Shown: positions 25,665 through 33,960 of the stretch, piece by piece
Layout: every line of letters starts with the position of its first letter
Position numbering within the stretch: position 1 is the stretch's first letter
Source: Taishania pollutisoli
Lineage (GTDB): Bacteria; Bacteroidota; Bacteroidia; Flavobacteriales_D; Crocinitomicaceae
Direction: 5' to 3'
DNA: 64,000 bases
NCBI RefSeq assembly: GCF_014518315.1
Contig: NZ_JACVEL010000006.1
Coordinates: 1-64,000, forward strand
Notes under the pieces: generated by a model
What the model was told of the DNA's origin: nothing
Database searches by the model: none
What the model saw: the letters and a program-made list of their open reading frames with translations, nothing else
Position numbers and translations under genes: made by a program

Positions 25665-27089
25665 ATGGGATGCTCAAGTTGTGGAAGCGGAGGTGGAACA
25701 CCACGCGGATGTAAGAATAACGGCACCTGTAGCTCTGGAGGTTGCAACAAGTTGGAAGTGTATGACTGGCTGGCAAACATCGCGTTGCCGGGAGGTCAGA
25801 AACCATACGATATAGTAGAAATACGTTTTAAAAACAGTCGAAAGGCTTTTTACCGCAATACAAAAAGTTTAAGTCTCCAGGTCGGAGATGTAGTTGTAGT
25901 AGAAGCCAGCCCTGGTTTTGATGTTGGAGTAGTTTCTGTTGTTGGCGAACTTGCCAGAATACAGGTCAGTAAAAAAGAACCTGGCTTTAAAGAAAGTGAA
26001 GCCAGAAAAATCACACGCATTGCGAATCAGGAAGATATCGATAACTGGGTGAAAGCGCGCGATCTGGAAAAAGACGTGATGTACTCTTCCCGGACACTTG
26101 CTGTTAACCTGGGACTGGAAATGAAAATCTCCGATGTGGAATACCAGGGAGATTTGTCCAAAGCGACATTTTATTACACCGCAGAAGGACGTGTTGATTT
26201 CCGTCAGTTGATCAAAGACATGGCGGAGGCCTTTAAAATCCGGATCGAAATGCGCCAGATCGGAGCCCGTCAGGAAGCATCCCGTTTGGGAGCAATCGGA
26301 TCCTGCGGACGTGAATTGTGCTGCTCCACATGGTTAACGGATTTCCGGTCGGTTTCAACATCGGCGGCACGTTACCAGCAATTGTCACTCAACCCGCAGA
26401 AACTGGCAGGGCAATGTGGAAAATTGAAATGCTGTCTCAACTACGAGTTGGACATGTACCTGGAAGAATTGAAGTCATTCCCGAAATCGGATGTCAAAAT
26501 ACACACCGAAAAGGGAAGTGCTTTTCATATCAAAACAGATGTTTTCAAACGCCAGATGTGGTTTGCTTATTCCGGTGAAGCAGCTATCGGATCCGGGTTG
26601 ATCGCTTTATCTCCGGATAGAGTGAAAGAAATCATTGCACTCAACAAAGAAGGTGTGAAACCGAAAGACTTGTCTGAATTTGCAGAAAAAGTAGAGGTGG
26701 AAGCGGTAACGGATTATGAAAATGTTGTCGGACAAGACAGCCTGAACCGTTTTGAACACGCCTTTAAATCGAAGAAAAAGAAAAAAAGAAAACCGGGAGG
26801 CGGACAAGGTAACCCGAAAACCGATGCCACGGCAACCGCTGTAAAGGCTCCGAAACCACAAGGGAATCAGCCCAAAGGTCAACAGCAGCAACCGCAAAAA
26901 CCGCAGCGGAATCAACAGCAGCGACCACAGCAAAAGCCAGCAAACCCGGCACAGGCAAACCAACCGAAAAACCAGCAACAGCAGGAAGGGGGTGAGCAAC
27001 AACCAAAACGAAACAATAACAAGAACAGAAGGAGAAATCCGAACAGGAATAAAGAAAACAAAGAAAATCCAAAAGGGGAAAATCAATAA
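25665..27089 (+). CDS. ricT: PSP1/RicT-family Fe-S protein
   Basis: A 474-residue protein. The N-terminus is Cys-rich (GCSSCGSGGG, CKNNGTC, GGCNK), then comes a PSP1 domain (about residues 60-310) with RVDFRQLIKDMAEAFKIRIE, RQIGARQEA, CGRELCCSTWL and KLAGQCGKLKCCLNYE, which supply Fe-S or metal ligands. The last 110 residues are a low-complexity Lys/Gln/Pro/Asn-rich tail. In Bacillus, RicT (YaaT) with RicA and RicF binds Fe-S clusters and assists RNase Y-mediated mRNA maturation. In Bacteroidota this gene commonly precedes gldH, as here (2 bases apart). The tail is probably RNA-binding or disordered (inference). Confidence 0.88.
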   Translation: MGCSSCGSGGGTPRGCKNNGTCSSGGCNKLEVYDWLANIALPGGQKPYDIVEIRFKNSRKAFYRNTKSLSLQVGDVVVVEASPGFDVGVVSVVGELARIQVSKKEPGFKESEARKITRIANQEDIDNWVKARDLEKDVMYSSRTLAVNLGLEMKISDVEYQGDLSKATFYYTAEGRVDFRQLIKDMAEAFKIRIEMRQIGARQEASRLGAIGSCGRELCCSTWLTDFRSVSTSAARYQQLSLNPQKLAGQCGKLKCCLNYELDMYLEELKSFPKSDVKIHTEKGSAFHIKTDVFKRQMWFAYSGEAAIGSGLIALSPDRVKEIIALNKEGVKPKDLSEFAEKVEVEAVTDYENVVGQDSLNRFEHAFKSKKKKKRKPGGGQGNPKTDATATAVKAPKPQGNQPKGQQQQPQKPQRNQQQRPQQKPANPAQANQPKNQQQQEGGEQQPKRNNNKNRRRNPNRNKENKENPKGENQ

Positions 27090-27091
27090 AA

Positions 27092-27556
27092 ATGGTGAAC
27101 ATGAAGCACTTCCTATTCTTTTCCGTGCTGATATTCATCCTGACCAGTTGTTCTGAAGCACCTTACTATGAACAGGTGTATAGTTTCGATAACAACGAAT
27201 GGAAACAGGATCAGAAATCGGTTTTTAAAGTCAACATCGACGATACAACGTCCGTTTATCGCTTCGTACTGACCTTGAGAACGACAACGGATTACGATTA
27301 CAGCAACACCTGGTTGTTCTGGACATCGGAAACACCGTTAAACGAAAAAGTGCGGGAACCGTTTGAGTTAAAAATTGCCAACCCGGACGGAAGCTGGATC
27401 GGGAAGAGTTCCGGAACGATTGTGGAAAATCAGCTGACTTTCGCAGGACGCAAAATTACAGTTCCGGGAGAATACATTTTTACCATTGAACAAGCGGTAA
27501 CGGAGAAAAAACTAAATGATGTCCTGGATATCGGACTGAGTGTGTACAAGGAATAA
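27092..27556 (+). CDS. gldH: Gliding motility lipoprotein GldH
   Basis: A 154-residue lipoprotein with lipobox LTSC near residue 20; the start could be the ATG at 27092 or 27101. Family features visible are YSFDNNEWKQDQKSVFKVNI, LTLRTTTDYDYSNTWLF and a C-terminal GEYIFTIEQAVTEKKLNDVL. GldH is needed for gliding in Flavobacterium and belongs to the gld set linked to the type IX secretion machinery. It directly follows the RicT gene, a conserved pairing in the phylum. Many non-gliding Bacteroidota also keep gldH, so its presence does not prove motility. Confidence 0.88.
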   Translation: MVNMKHFLFFSVLIFILTSCSEAPYYEQVYSFDNNEWKQDQKSVFKVNIDDTTSVYRFVLTLRTTTDYDYSNTWLFWTSETPLNEKVREPFELKIANPDGSWIGKSSGTIVENQLTFAGRKITVPGEYIFTIEQAVTEKKLNDVLDIGLSVYKE

Positions 27557-27564
27557 CACACACG

Positions 27565-29118
27565 CTATTCGATATCCGCGAGGTCTCTTTTAAACACCGA
27601 AATCTTTGAATTGGTTGCGATTGGCGTGTAATTTTTCAGTACATACGGATACTTGACAATGTCTTCTTCCAGCAGGTAATCAGGTACAATAATGTAGTCC
27701 ATCCCCCACCCTGTTATCAAATGATAAACATCCTGATTGGTGTAGTCAATCGCATACCCTTTTCGATCCATCAGAAGGAAAGGAATGTTAGCTCCCATAT
27801 TCCCCAAAACGGCTATTTTAGCGGAGTGATCAATCCCGACTGAGTCGATAAACTCTTTTGATCCCATATAGGCAATCCCGTTTCGGGTCGTATAATCGTA
27901 CTCCGGCAAATAATGATATCTGTTCCAGGTGACCTCGGTCGTATCTTTTTTTGAAGAAACAAAAAAGTAAAGAACACCTGCCGCCAACGGAAACATCAGT
28001 TTCAAATGAAACTTCGGTACAATCGAAAGGAAAGCAATAATCGATAAAATGACAATTAAGTACATCGTATCTAAAAAGTAGTAATCGTGGTAGGGAAACT
28101 GCTTGATCATAAAAATCAAAAATAAAGCATTCCCGATGAATAAAATAAGCAGAAAATACCCCAATCCTTTAAGAAACATGATATTTTTCCTGCGGATAAA
28201 AATACACCCGACAAACGCAATCAATCCGTATACAATCCACTGGTTCATTGAAAAGTAGTCCCATTTCCACCTTTCCGCAGCTTCGAAAATCAGGTTCCAC
28301 AGTTCCCCGGCACTGTCCACAGGGCGCAACCCCATCAAAAACACAGAACCATATTCCTCACTTACATTTCTAAAATGAACCATCTGTACCCACCAGGCAA
28401 TAACTACGATTGCAAGAGAAATCAGTTGTTTCGGACGATACGTTCTCGTTTGAAAAAGGATCAACACCTGATGACACAAAACGGCAATCAATGGAATTGC
28501 AAAAGTTGTTCGGGTAATAACGGCAATTCCCAACAAACAAATAGAAAGATGCCAATGTCTCAACTTCTCCGTTTTCAGGAATAGAAAATAATAATAAAGA
28601 CCACCTGTTACCAGTGCCAATGAAGGTATTGTCGTCAGGAAATTGGCTTCGTAATAAAAATAAACAGGTGAAAAGACTGCAAACGTGACAACCAGCAGCG
28701 AGTACCAGATATTCAACTTGAATAACTCTGTCAGTTTTATCAGGTAACCGACCCCTAGCAAACTGAAATACAACACGTATGTGCGATAGATCAACGGAGA
28801 ATCGGAGCCAAGAAGCTTCATCAGCAATGCGATTAAAAATTGATGAAGAGGCAGGTTCCCTCCTGTAATTGTAGCATCATAAGCCGTATTCCAGCTATCC
28901 GGAAATTGTTTGTTATATGTATATGTTTCCGGGTAAAACAAATCAAATCCATTGTTAAGAAATCCCTTCGATAAAGCATACAAATCCGATTGTGCCCATG
29001 CATGTATCGCCCTCGGATACATCTCCATGTAAGGAGATTGCAGATATATGATTAGCAATGCAATAGATACAAATAGCAACAAATACTGATTGTTTCTGAT
29101 CAAGTTCATAATGTTCAT
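27565..29118 (-). CDS. GT-C family membrane glycosyltransferase (PMT/GT39-like)
   Basis: A 517-residue protein with about eleven hydrophobic helices. The N-terminal first loop has AIHAWAQSDLYALSKGFLNN followed by FDLFYPETYTYN; the acidic residue after the first helix is typical of GT-C enzymes using polyprenyl-phosphate sugars. C-terminal soluble part about residues 400-517. The start could be 29118 or the ATG at 29109. It converges with gldH, only 8 bases apart. It probably transfers a sugar to a surface glycan or protein in the periplasm; donor and acceptor are unknown. The flippase gene at 30046 may serve the same glycan. Confidence 0.75.
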   Translation of the reverse strand: MNIMNLIRNNQYLLLFVSIALLIIYLQSPYMEMYPRAIHAWAQSDLYALSKGFLNNGFDLFYPETYTYNKQFPDSWNTAYDATITGGNLPLHQFLIALLMKLLGSDSPLIYRTYVLYFSLLGVGYLIKLTELFKLNIWYSLLVVTFAVFSPVYFYYEANFLTTIPSLALVTGGLYYYFLFLKTEKLRHWHLSICLLGIAVITRTTFAIPLIAVLCHQVLILFQTRTYRPKQLISLAIVVIAWWVQMVHFRNVSEEYGSVFLMGLRPVDSAGELWNLIFEAAERWKWDYFSMNQWIVYGLIAFVGCIFIRRKNIMFLKGLGYFLLILFIGNALFLIFMIKQFPYHDYYFLDTMYLIVILSIIAFLSIVPKFHLKLMFPLAAGVLYFFVSSKKDTTEVTWNRYHYLPEYDYTTRNGIAYMGSKEFIDSVGIDHSAKIAVLGNMGANIPFLLMDRKGYAIDYTNQDVYHLITGWGMDYIIVPDYLLEEDIVKYPYVLKNYTPIATNSKISVFKRDLADIE

Positions 29119-29198
29119 CGGGCAAATATAAACTTTTAGAACTCTTCTTGTTCAATAAAACCCTTTCAGTATATTTACACAAAATAAATAAAACAAGT

Positions 29199-29975
29199 AT
29201 GTACAACAACATTTTAGCAGAAAAAAACGGGCAGATTCAACTGATTACGATTAACCGCCCTGCGCAATTGAATGCGTTGAACAAAGAGACGATTGAAGAG
29301 CTAAGCCAGGCCATACAAGCTGCTGAACAAGATACAACTGTCGGGGTAATCATTTTGACAGGATCCGGAGAGAAATCGTTTGTAGCCGGAGCAGACATCA
29401 AGGAATTTGCGCATTTTACCATTGCTGAAGGAGGAGAATTGGCACAAAAAGGTCAACAGACCCTGTTCGACCTGGTTGAAAACCTGTCAAAACCGGTTAT
29501 TGCCGCAGTCAATGGCTTTGCACTCGGAGGAGGATTGGAACTGGCCATGTCGGCACACATCCGCGTAGCTTCGTCCAATGCGCGTGTCGGACTGCCGGAA
29601 GTCTCTCTTGGTGTCATTCCGGGATATGGAGGAACACAGCGACTGGCGCAATTGGTTGGAAAAGGAAAAGCCAACGAACTGGTCTTCACTGCAGGCATGA
29701 TCAAAGCGGATGAAGCATTGACATGGGGGCTGGTTAACCACGTTGTAGAACCGGAAGAATTAATGGCCAAAGCGACAGAAATCGCGGAAAAAATTCTTGC
29801 CAATTCCGGTGCTGCCATCGCATCTGCAATCCGCTCCATCAATGCCGGGTTCAAAGACGGTGTCAACGGGTATGAAACAGAAATTCTGGAATTTGGAAAA
29901 TGCTTCGGAACTGCAGATTTCAAAGAAGGAACAACTGCGTTCATCGAAAAGAGAAAACCAAATTTCAGAGGCTAA
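29199..29975 (+). CDS. Enoyl-CoA hydratase/isomerase family protein
   Basis: A 258-residue crotonase-fold protein from the ATG at 29199 (MYNNILAEKNGQIQLITINR). It has the oxyanion-hole segments KSFVAGADIKEFA and NGFALGGGLELAMSAHIRVA, plus catalytic glutamates in GLPEVSLGVIPGYGGTQRLA, so hydratase activity on enoyl-CoA (fatty-acid beta-oxidation or butyrate-type metabolism) is expected. A longer frame from 29148 has no support and overlaps the divergent gene's upstream region. No beta-oxidation partners are adjacent. Confidence 0.92.
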   Translation: MYNNILAEKNGQIQLITINRPAQLNALNKETIEELSQAIQAAEQDTTVGVIILTGSGEKSFVAGADIKEFAHFTIAEGGELAQKGQQTLFDLVENLSKPVIAAVNGFALGGGLELAMSAHIRVASSNARVGLPEVSLGVIPGYGGTQRLAQLVGKGKANELVFTAGMIKADEALTWGLVNHVVEPEELMAKATEIAEKILANSGAAIASAIRSINAGFKDGVNGYETEILEFGKCFGTADFKEGTTAFIEKRKPNFRG

Positions 29976-30045
29976 TAATCGCTAACGTTACACCCGCGGG
30001 AAGCCGAATAAAGGGCATTCCTGCTGGAAACAAAAAACAAGTAAA

Positions 30046-31563
30046 ATGGGAAGTCCGATAAAGCAACTATTGGGGCAGACTGCTGTTTACGGAATGAGCG
30101 TAATCCTTGGCAGAGCACTCAATTTTTTATTGCTCCCACTCTATGTATACGTCTTTGCAGAACCGAAAGATTACGGAGTCATTTCCATCCTGTATGCATG
30201 GGTAGCTTTTCTGATTGTACTGCTTCCGCTGGGAATGGAAACCGCGTTTTTCAAGTTCATCAGTGACAACAAAGAGAAAAAAGAAACCGTTTTTCAGAAC
30301 AGTTTCCTCACAGTTGCAGGATTCAACAGCCTGTTCCTGGTCATCGCCTTGCTGTTCAGCAACAAAATCGCTGCCTGGATGCTCCTTCCCGATCATCCGG
30401 AATACATCATTTTGCTCGCATTAATCGTCTGTATTGACGCAACAGCAGCATTACCACTGGCTAAGCTCCGTTCAGAAAACCAGGCCAAGCGGTTTGCAAT
30501 GATCCAACTTTCATCCATCCTGGTGAATGTAATCTTCAACGTTGTCCCGCTACTCTTCTTTTTCGACAACAGTGATCCGCATCAGGGAATCATGTACATC
30601 CTGTTTGCAAACCTGTTGTCATCCCTGACCAAACCACTAATGGTTTACAAAGATCTGCTTAACATCAAACTGGTCTACAACGGAGAACTGGCAAAAAAAA
30701 TGTTGCTCTATTCCCTCCCGTTGGTGGTCGCCGGGTTTGCCGGAATCATTAACGAAACCATCGACCGGATTCTCTTGCAAAACATACTGTATGAAACACA
30801 TTTAGCAGCGGTTCCCCCTTCCGATTTTGCTCAGGAGCAAGCACTGGATTATGCGGAAGGACAAGTCGGAATTTATAGTGCCTGCTACAAACTGGCGATG
30901 TTGGTGACCATTTTTCTGCAAGCATACCGCTATGCGGCAGAACCGTTTTTCTTTTCAAATGCCCAAAATACGGACAGAAATAAGTTGTACACAAAAGTAA
31001 TGAACTACCTCATCGGTGCATTGTGCGTCGTATTTCTGGGAGTTACACTCAACATGCAACTATTCAAATATTTCATCCCCAACGAGGCATACTGGGAAGG
31101 ATTAAAAGTTGTCCCACTGCTCTTACTGGCAAATATTTTCCTGGGAATCTATTTCAACCAAAGTATCTGGTATAAATTATCCGGACAAACGCGATTCGGG
31201 GCATATATCGCTGTCGGAGGTGCCTGTCTCACCATCTTGCTGAACGTTATTTTCATTCCGAAATACGGGTATACCGCCAGTGCCTGGGCAACGATGATTG
31301 TTTATGCCGCTCAGATGATTGCTTCCTACCTGTTGGGACAGAAATATTACCCAATCAAATACAATTTGCGAAAATTCGGACTTTACCTGGGGTTGGCCCT
31401 GCTTATCTTTTTCCTGTTGAAAAGCATCTCAATGAGCGATGGAATGCTCCAGTTTTTTGTTCACAACGGAGTCATTTTACTTTTTATTTTGTTAATTTAT
31501 TCCCTGGAGAAATCCAATCAAAAACCTAAAAAAGAACCAGTTAAAAAATTTACAACCGATTAA
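30046..31563 (+). CDS. Polysaccharide/lipid-linked oligosaccharide flippase (Wzx/MATE-like)
   Basis: A 505-residue protein with about 14 hydrophobic segments, beginning IKQLLGQTAVYGMSVILGRA, the usual start of MOP-superfamily polysaccharide exporters. Other family-like stretches are EPKDYGVISILYAWVAF and IPKYGYTASAWATMIVYAAQ. A charged tail ends the protein (KPKKEPVKK). It should move undecaprenyl-linked repeat units across the inner membrane for surface glycan assembly. It stands alone next to the sulfur operon; no clear terminator follows its stop, so some read-through into the leader region is possible. Confidence 0.88.
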   Translation: MGSPIKQLLGQTAVYGMSVILGRALNFLLLPLYVYVFAEPKDYGVISILYAWVAFLIVLLPLGMETAFFKFISDNKEKKETVFQNSFLTVAGFNSLFLVIALLFSNKIAAWMLLPDHPEYIILLALIVCIDATAALPLAKLRSENQAKRFAMIQLSSILVNVIFNVVPLLFFFDNSDPHQGIMYILFANLLSSLTKPLMVYKDLLNIKLVYNGELAKKMLLYSLPLVVAGFAGIINETIDRILLQNILYETHLAAVPPSDFAQEQALDYAEGQVGIYSACYKLAMLVTIFLQAYRYAAEPFFFSNAQNTDRNKLYTKVMNYLIGALCVVFLGVTLNMQLFKYFIPNEAYWEGLKVVPLLLLANIFLGIYFNQSIWYKLSGQTRFGAYIAVGGACLTILLNVIFIPKYGYTASAWATMIVYAAQMIASYLLGQKYYPIKYNLRKFGLYLGLALLIFFLLKSISMSDGMLQFFVHNGVILLFILLIYSLEKSNQKPKKEPVKKFTTD

Positions 31564-31587
31564 AAACGTTAAAATTGTATTTTTTTC

Positions 31588-31619
31588 TTGCAGAATTCAA
31601 AAAAAAGAAAATACCTTTG
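31588..31619 (+). promoter_or_regulatory. Promoter of sulfur amino-acid operon
   Basis: TTG at 31588-31590, 21-base spacer, TACCTTTG at 31612-31619: a perfect TTG-N21-TAnnTTTG match. The expected transcript start is near 31626, about 20 bases before the first leader ATG. No other promoter-like pair is seen before the second leader, so both leaders should lie on one transcript. Confidence 0.8.
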
Positions 31620-31646
31620 CAAAAGCCAATGGCGATTTAACAAAAA

Positions 31647-31724
31647 ATGAAATTATATACCACATACAAGAATAATTCAACAGGTGCAACACGCATGATG
31701 ATGTGTTGTTGGTCTGTGTTTTAA
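31647..31724 (+). CDS. Leader peptide 1, Met/Cys-rich (25 aa)
   Basis: ATG at 31647, TAA at 31722-31724. The peptide starts MKLYTTYKNN and ends RMMMCCWSVF: three ATG codons (31695-31703) followed by two TGT codons (31704-31709) and TGG. The frame is flanked by a consensus promoter and a strong terminator, with alternative pairings (31664-31671 with 31725-31732; 31728-31736 with 31775-31783) that fit classical attenuation. A ribosome stalled at the Met/Cys run would block the first pairing and favour the antiterminator; one reaching the stop would cover 31728-31736 and favour termination. The function is inferred from structure and from the downstream cys/met genes. Confidence 0.85.
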   Translation: MKLYTTYKNNSTGATRMMMCCWSVF

Positions 31725-31768
31725 TCTTGTATCGGGTACTAAGATAATTGACCAATAAAATGGTTTAA

Positions 31769-31805
31769 AACTCCTCCGATACACCATCGGAGGAGTTTTT
31801 TTTTT
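31769..31805 (+). terminator. Attenuator terminator 1
   Basis: AACTCCTCCGAT (31769-31780), loop ACACC, ATCGGAGGAGTT (31786-31797), then T to 31805. Its 5' arm (31775-31783) is also complementary to 31728-31736 just behind leader 1, giving a mutually exclusive antiterminator of 9 bp including one G-U. Confidence 0.93.
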
Positions 31806-31830
31806 GAATGAAATTTTAACAGTTAACATC

Positions 31831-31935
31831 ATGAAAACAGTAGTTGTCATCGCACCACTTTCAACAAATCAATTCAATTATCGTCGCATGCGTGCGATGA
31901 TGATGTGGTGTTGTTGTATGATTAACAACGAATAA
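31831..31935 (+). CDS. Leader peptide 2, Met/Cys-rich (34 aa)
   Basis: ATG at 31831, TAA at 31933-31935. The peptide starts MKTVVVIAPLS and has the control region RRMRAMMMWCCCM near the end: ATG ATG ATG TGG TGT TGT TGT ATG at 31897-31920. It begins only 25 bases after terminator 1, so it is translated only from transcripts that passed the first attenuator. A small hairpin (31882-31888 with 31893-31899, loop TGCG) lies just before the Met/Cys run. The second terminator follows, with an antiterminator pairing at 31935-31943 / 31981-31989. It has the same codon logic as leader 1 but a different sequence, so it is not a recent direct copy. Confidence 0.85.
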   Translation: MKTVVVIAPLSTNQFNYRRMRAMMMWCCCMINNE

Positions 31936-31965
31936 TGCTGTGTATAGTGTAATAGTTATAGTTTA

Positions 31966-32002
31966 AAAAGGGCTTTACGAACACAGCGTAAAGCCCTTTT
32001 TT
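31966..32002 (+). terminator. Attenuator terminator 2
   Basis: AAAAGGGCTTTACG (31966-31979), loop AACACAG, CGTAAAGCCCTTTTTT (31987-32002). The loop and base of the 3' arm (31981-31989) pair with 31935-31943 immediately after leader 2, a 9-bp competing stem with one G-U. It stands 24 bases before the EamA start. Confidence 0.92.
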
Positions 32003-32026
32003 ATTTCAGTCAAATCACGTTTAAAA

Positions 32027-33025
32027 ATGAAGCAGACAAACAATCATACCATTTTAATTTTCCTTGCTTTTATCAGTATTTACATCGTATGGGGAACAAC
32101 ATTTTTAGCCATTCATTACGGGTTAAAAGGATTTCCTCCGTTCCTGCTTTCCGGATTCCGTTTTTTCATTGCAGGAATACTTTTACTGGGATGGCTGTAC
32201 CTGAAAGGCGAACGACCATTCTCCCTGAAAGCGTGGAAACGCAACAGCATCTCTGGTTTCCTGATTCTTACTATTGGCGTCGGTTCTGTTACCTGGGCGG
32301 AACAATACATTTCTTCTACGGAAGCCGCAATTATCATTGCCTCAGAACCGTTCTGGTTTATAGTGGTCGACAAAAAGAACCGCTCGTTCTATTTCAGTAA
32401 CAAAGTTGCTATTTCGGGACTATTGCTCGGATTTATCGGTTTGTTGCTTTTCTTCAAAGACAGCCTGTTACATTCGGGTGCAGGAGAATTTGCAGGAATC
32501 AGAATCATTGCATTTATTTTGCTTGTTTTCACCGCACTTGTGTGGGTACTGGGATCACTGTATTCTAAAAAATCAACCGGAGAATCGCTCTTCATGAATG
32601 TTTCCCAGCAATTGATTATCGGAGGTATTTCCAGTTTGATTATCGCAAGTATATCCGGCGAATGGAGCGCATTCAACCCGGCTGAAATCCCTGCAGAAGC
32701 ATGGATCGGATTGATTTACCTGATTGTTTTCGGATCCATCATTGCTTACTTGTCATTCATTTGGTTATTGTCTGTAAAACCACCGGCATTGGTAAGTACG
32801 CATACGTTCATCAACCCGATTGTAGCGGTCGTTGCGGGGGCAGTTATTGCACACGAAACAATCTCTTCAGGACAGTTAACAGGTGTTGCAACCATTATTG
32901 CAGGGGTCATCCTGACCAATATCGTTCAATACAAACTTCCCAAGCGCACACAGGTCCATATCAGAAAAACCACCCGGATTTTTACAAATTCATTCGTATA
33001 CAAACGCGTACTCAATTTTAAATAG
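32027..33025 (+). CDS. EamA/DMT-family transporter
   Basis: A 332-residue protein with ten hydrophobic helices in two EamA halves. The first contains IYIVWGTTFLAIHYGLKGFP, LLSGFRFFIAGILLL and GVGSVTWAEQYISSTEAA; the second ends with AVVAGAVIAHETISSGQLTG. The family exports metabolites by drug/metabolite antiport; E. coli EamA (YdeD) exports cysteine and O-acetylserine. It is the first structural gene after two Met/Cys attenuators and ends 2 bases before cysM, so export or exchange of a sulfur amino acid or precursor is a reasonable inference. Substrate specificity cannot be read from sequence. Confidence 0.85.
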   Translation: MKQTNNHTILIFLAFISIYIVWGTTFLAIHYGLKGFPPFLLSGFRFFIAGILLLGWLYLKGERPFSLKAWKRNSISGFLILTIGVGSVTWAEQYISSTEAAIIIASEPFWFIVVDKKNRSFYFSNKVAISGLLLGFIGLLLFFKDSLLHSGAGEFAGIRIIAFILLVFTALVWVLGSLYSKKSTGESLFMNVSQQLIIGGISSLIIASISGEWSAFNPAEIPAEAWIGLIYLIVFGSIIAYLSFIWLLSVKPPALVSTHTFINPIVAVVAGAVIAHETISSGQLTGVATIIAGVILTNIVQYKLPKRTQVHIRKTTRIFTNSFVYKRVLNFK

Positions 33026-33027
33026 AC

Positions 33028-33960
33028 ATGGAAACCATTCATATTCATACAATCGAAGAACAATTGCTGCGCGTCGAAGCCCACATCGGGAATACACCGC
33101 TTATTCCGATCAGGGGGTTGCACCACAATCCGGACGTAACAATTTTTGCAAAAGCAGAATGGGAACAATTATCAGGAAGCGTGAAAGCAAGAGCAGCATT
33201 CAACATCATCCAACAAGCCATTCGATCCGGCCAGTTGACAACCGACAAGGTATTGCTCGACGCCACAAGCGGAAACACCGGAATCGCCTATGCGACCATC
33301 GGGAAAAAACTGGGTATCCATGTAACCTTGCTACTTCCGGAAAACGCATCAAAAGAACGCAAGGAATTATTGCAATCACTGGGGACTGAACTGATACTCA
33401 CCTCCAAATTCGGAGGGACAGACGAGGCTCAGGAACTGGCAGCTGAACTGGCAAAAAAACACCCCGAGAAGTATTTTTATGCCAATCAGTATGCCAATGA
33501 AAATAATTGGAAAGCGCATTACCATACAACTGCGGAGGAAATTTTCAGTGAAGTTCCTGAAATCGATTATTTTGTGGCAGGTCTCGGAACAACCGGAACA
33601 TTCACCGGCACTTCTTTGAAGCTGAAAGAGCTCAATCCTGCCATTACAACTGTTGCTTTTCAACCGGACAATGCGCTGCACGGACTGGAAGGATGGAAAC
33701 ACTTAGAAACGGCAATTGTTCCTGCGATTTTTCAACCGGAAGCAGCTGACAGAATCATCGAAGTGAGTACTGAACATGCTTACCAGATCATCGCCGAAGT
33801 GTATCGCAATGACGGAATACGCTTAAGTCCTTCCTCTGCTGCAAATATTGCCGGGGCACTGCACGTGGCGGACACGATTAAATCAGGAGTCATTGTCACC
33901 ATTCTCCCTGATAATGCAGATAAATACAGCGAAGTCTTACAATTAATACGAAACAAATGA
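33028..33960 (+). CDS. cysM: Cysteine synthase B family enzyme
   Basis: A 310-residue PLP enzyme of fold type II. The PLP lysine is Lys53 in SGSVKARAA, the substrate loop is DATSGNTGIAYA, and the phosphate-binding loop is AGLGTTGTFTG. Length and motifs fit CysM/CysK. The reaction is beta-replacement of an activated serine (O-acetylserine, or O-phosphoserine in some CysM enzymes) with sulfide or a protein thiocarboxylate. The context with a Mec-type JAMM protease (4-base overlap) and a CysO-like ubiquitin-fold domain is the same trio as in Mycobacterium tuberculosis (cysM-cysO-mec), where CysM adds the sulfur-carrier thiocarboxylate to O-phosphoserine. Use of CysO here is therefore a good inference. 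Confidence 0.9.
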   Translation: METIHIHTIEEQLLRVEAHIGNTPLIPIRGLHHNPDVTIFAKAEWEQLSGSVKARAAFNIIQQAIRSGQLTTDKVLLDATSGNTGIAYATIGKKLGIHVTLLLPENASKERKELLQSLGTELILTSKFGGTDEAQELAAELAKKHPEKYFYANQYANENNWKAHYHTTAEEIFSEVPEIDYFVAGLGTTGTFTGTSLKLKELNPAITTVAFQPDNALHGLEGWKHLETAIVPAIFQPEAADRIIEVSTEHAYQIIAEVYRNDGIRLSPSSAANIAGALHVADTIKSGVIVTILPDNADKYSEVLQLIRNK

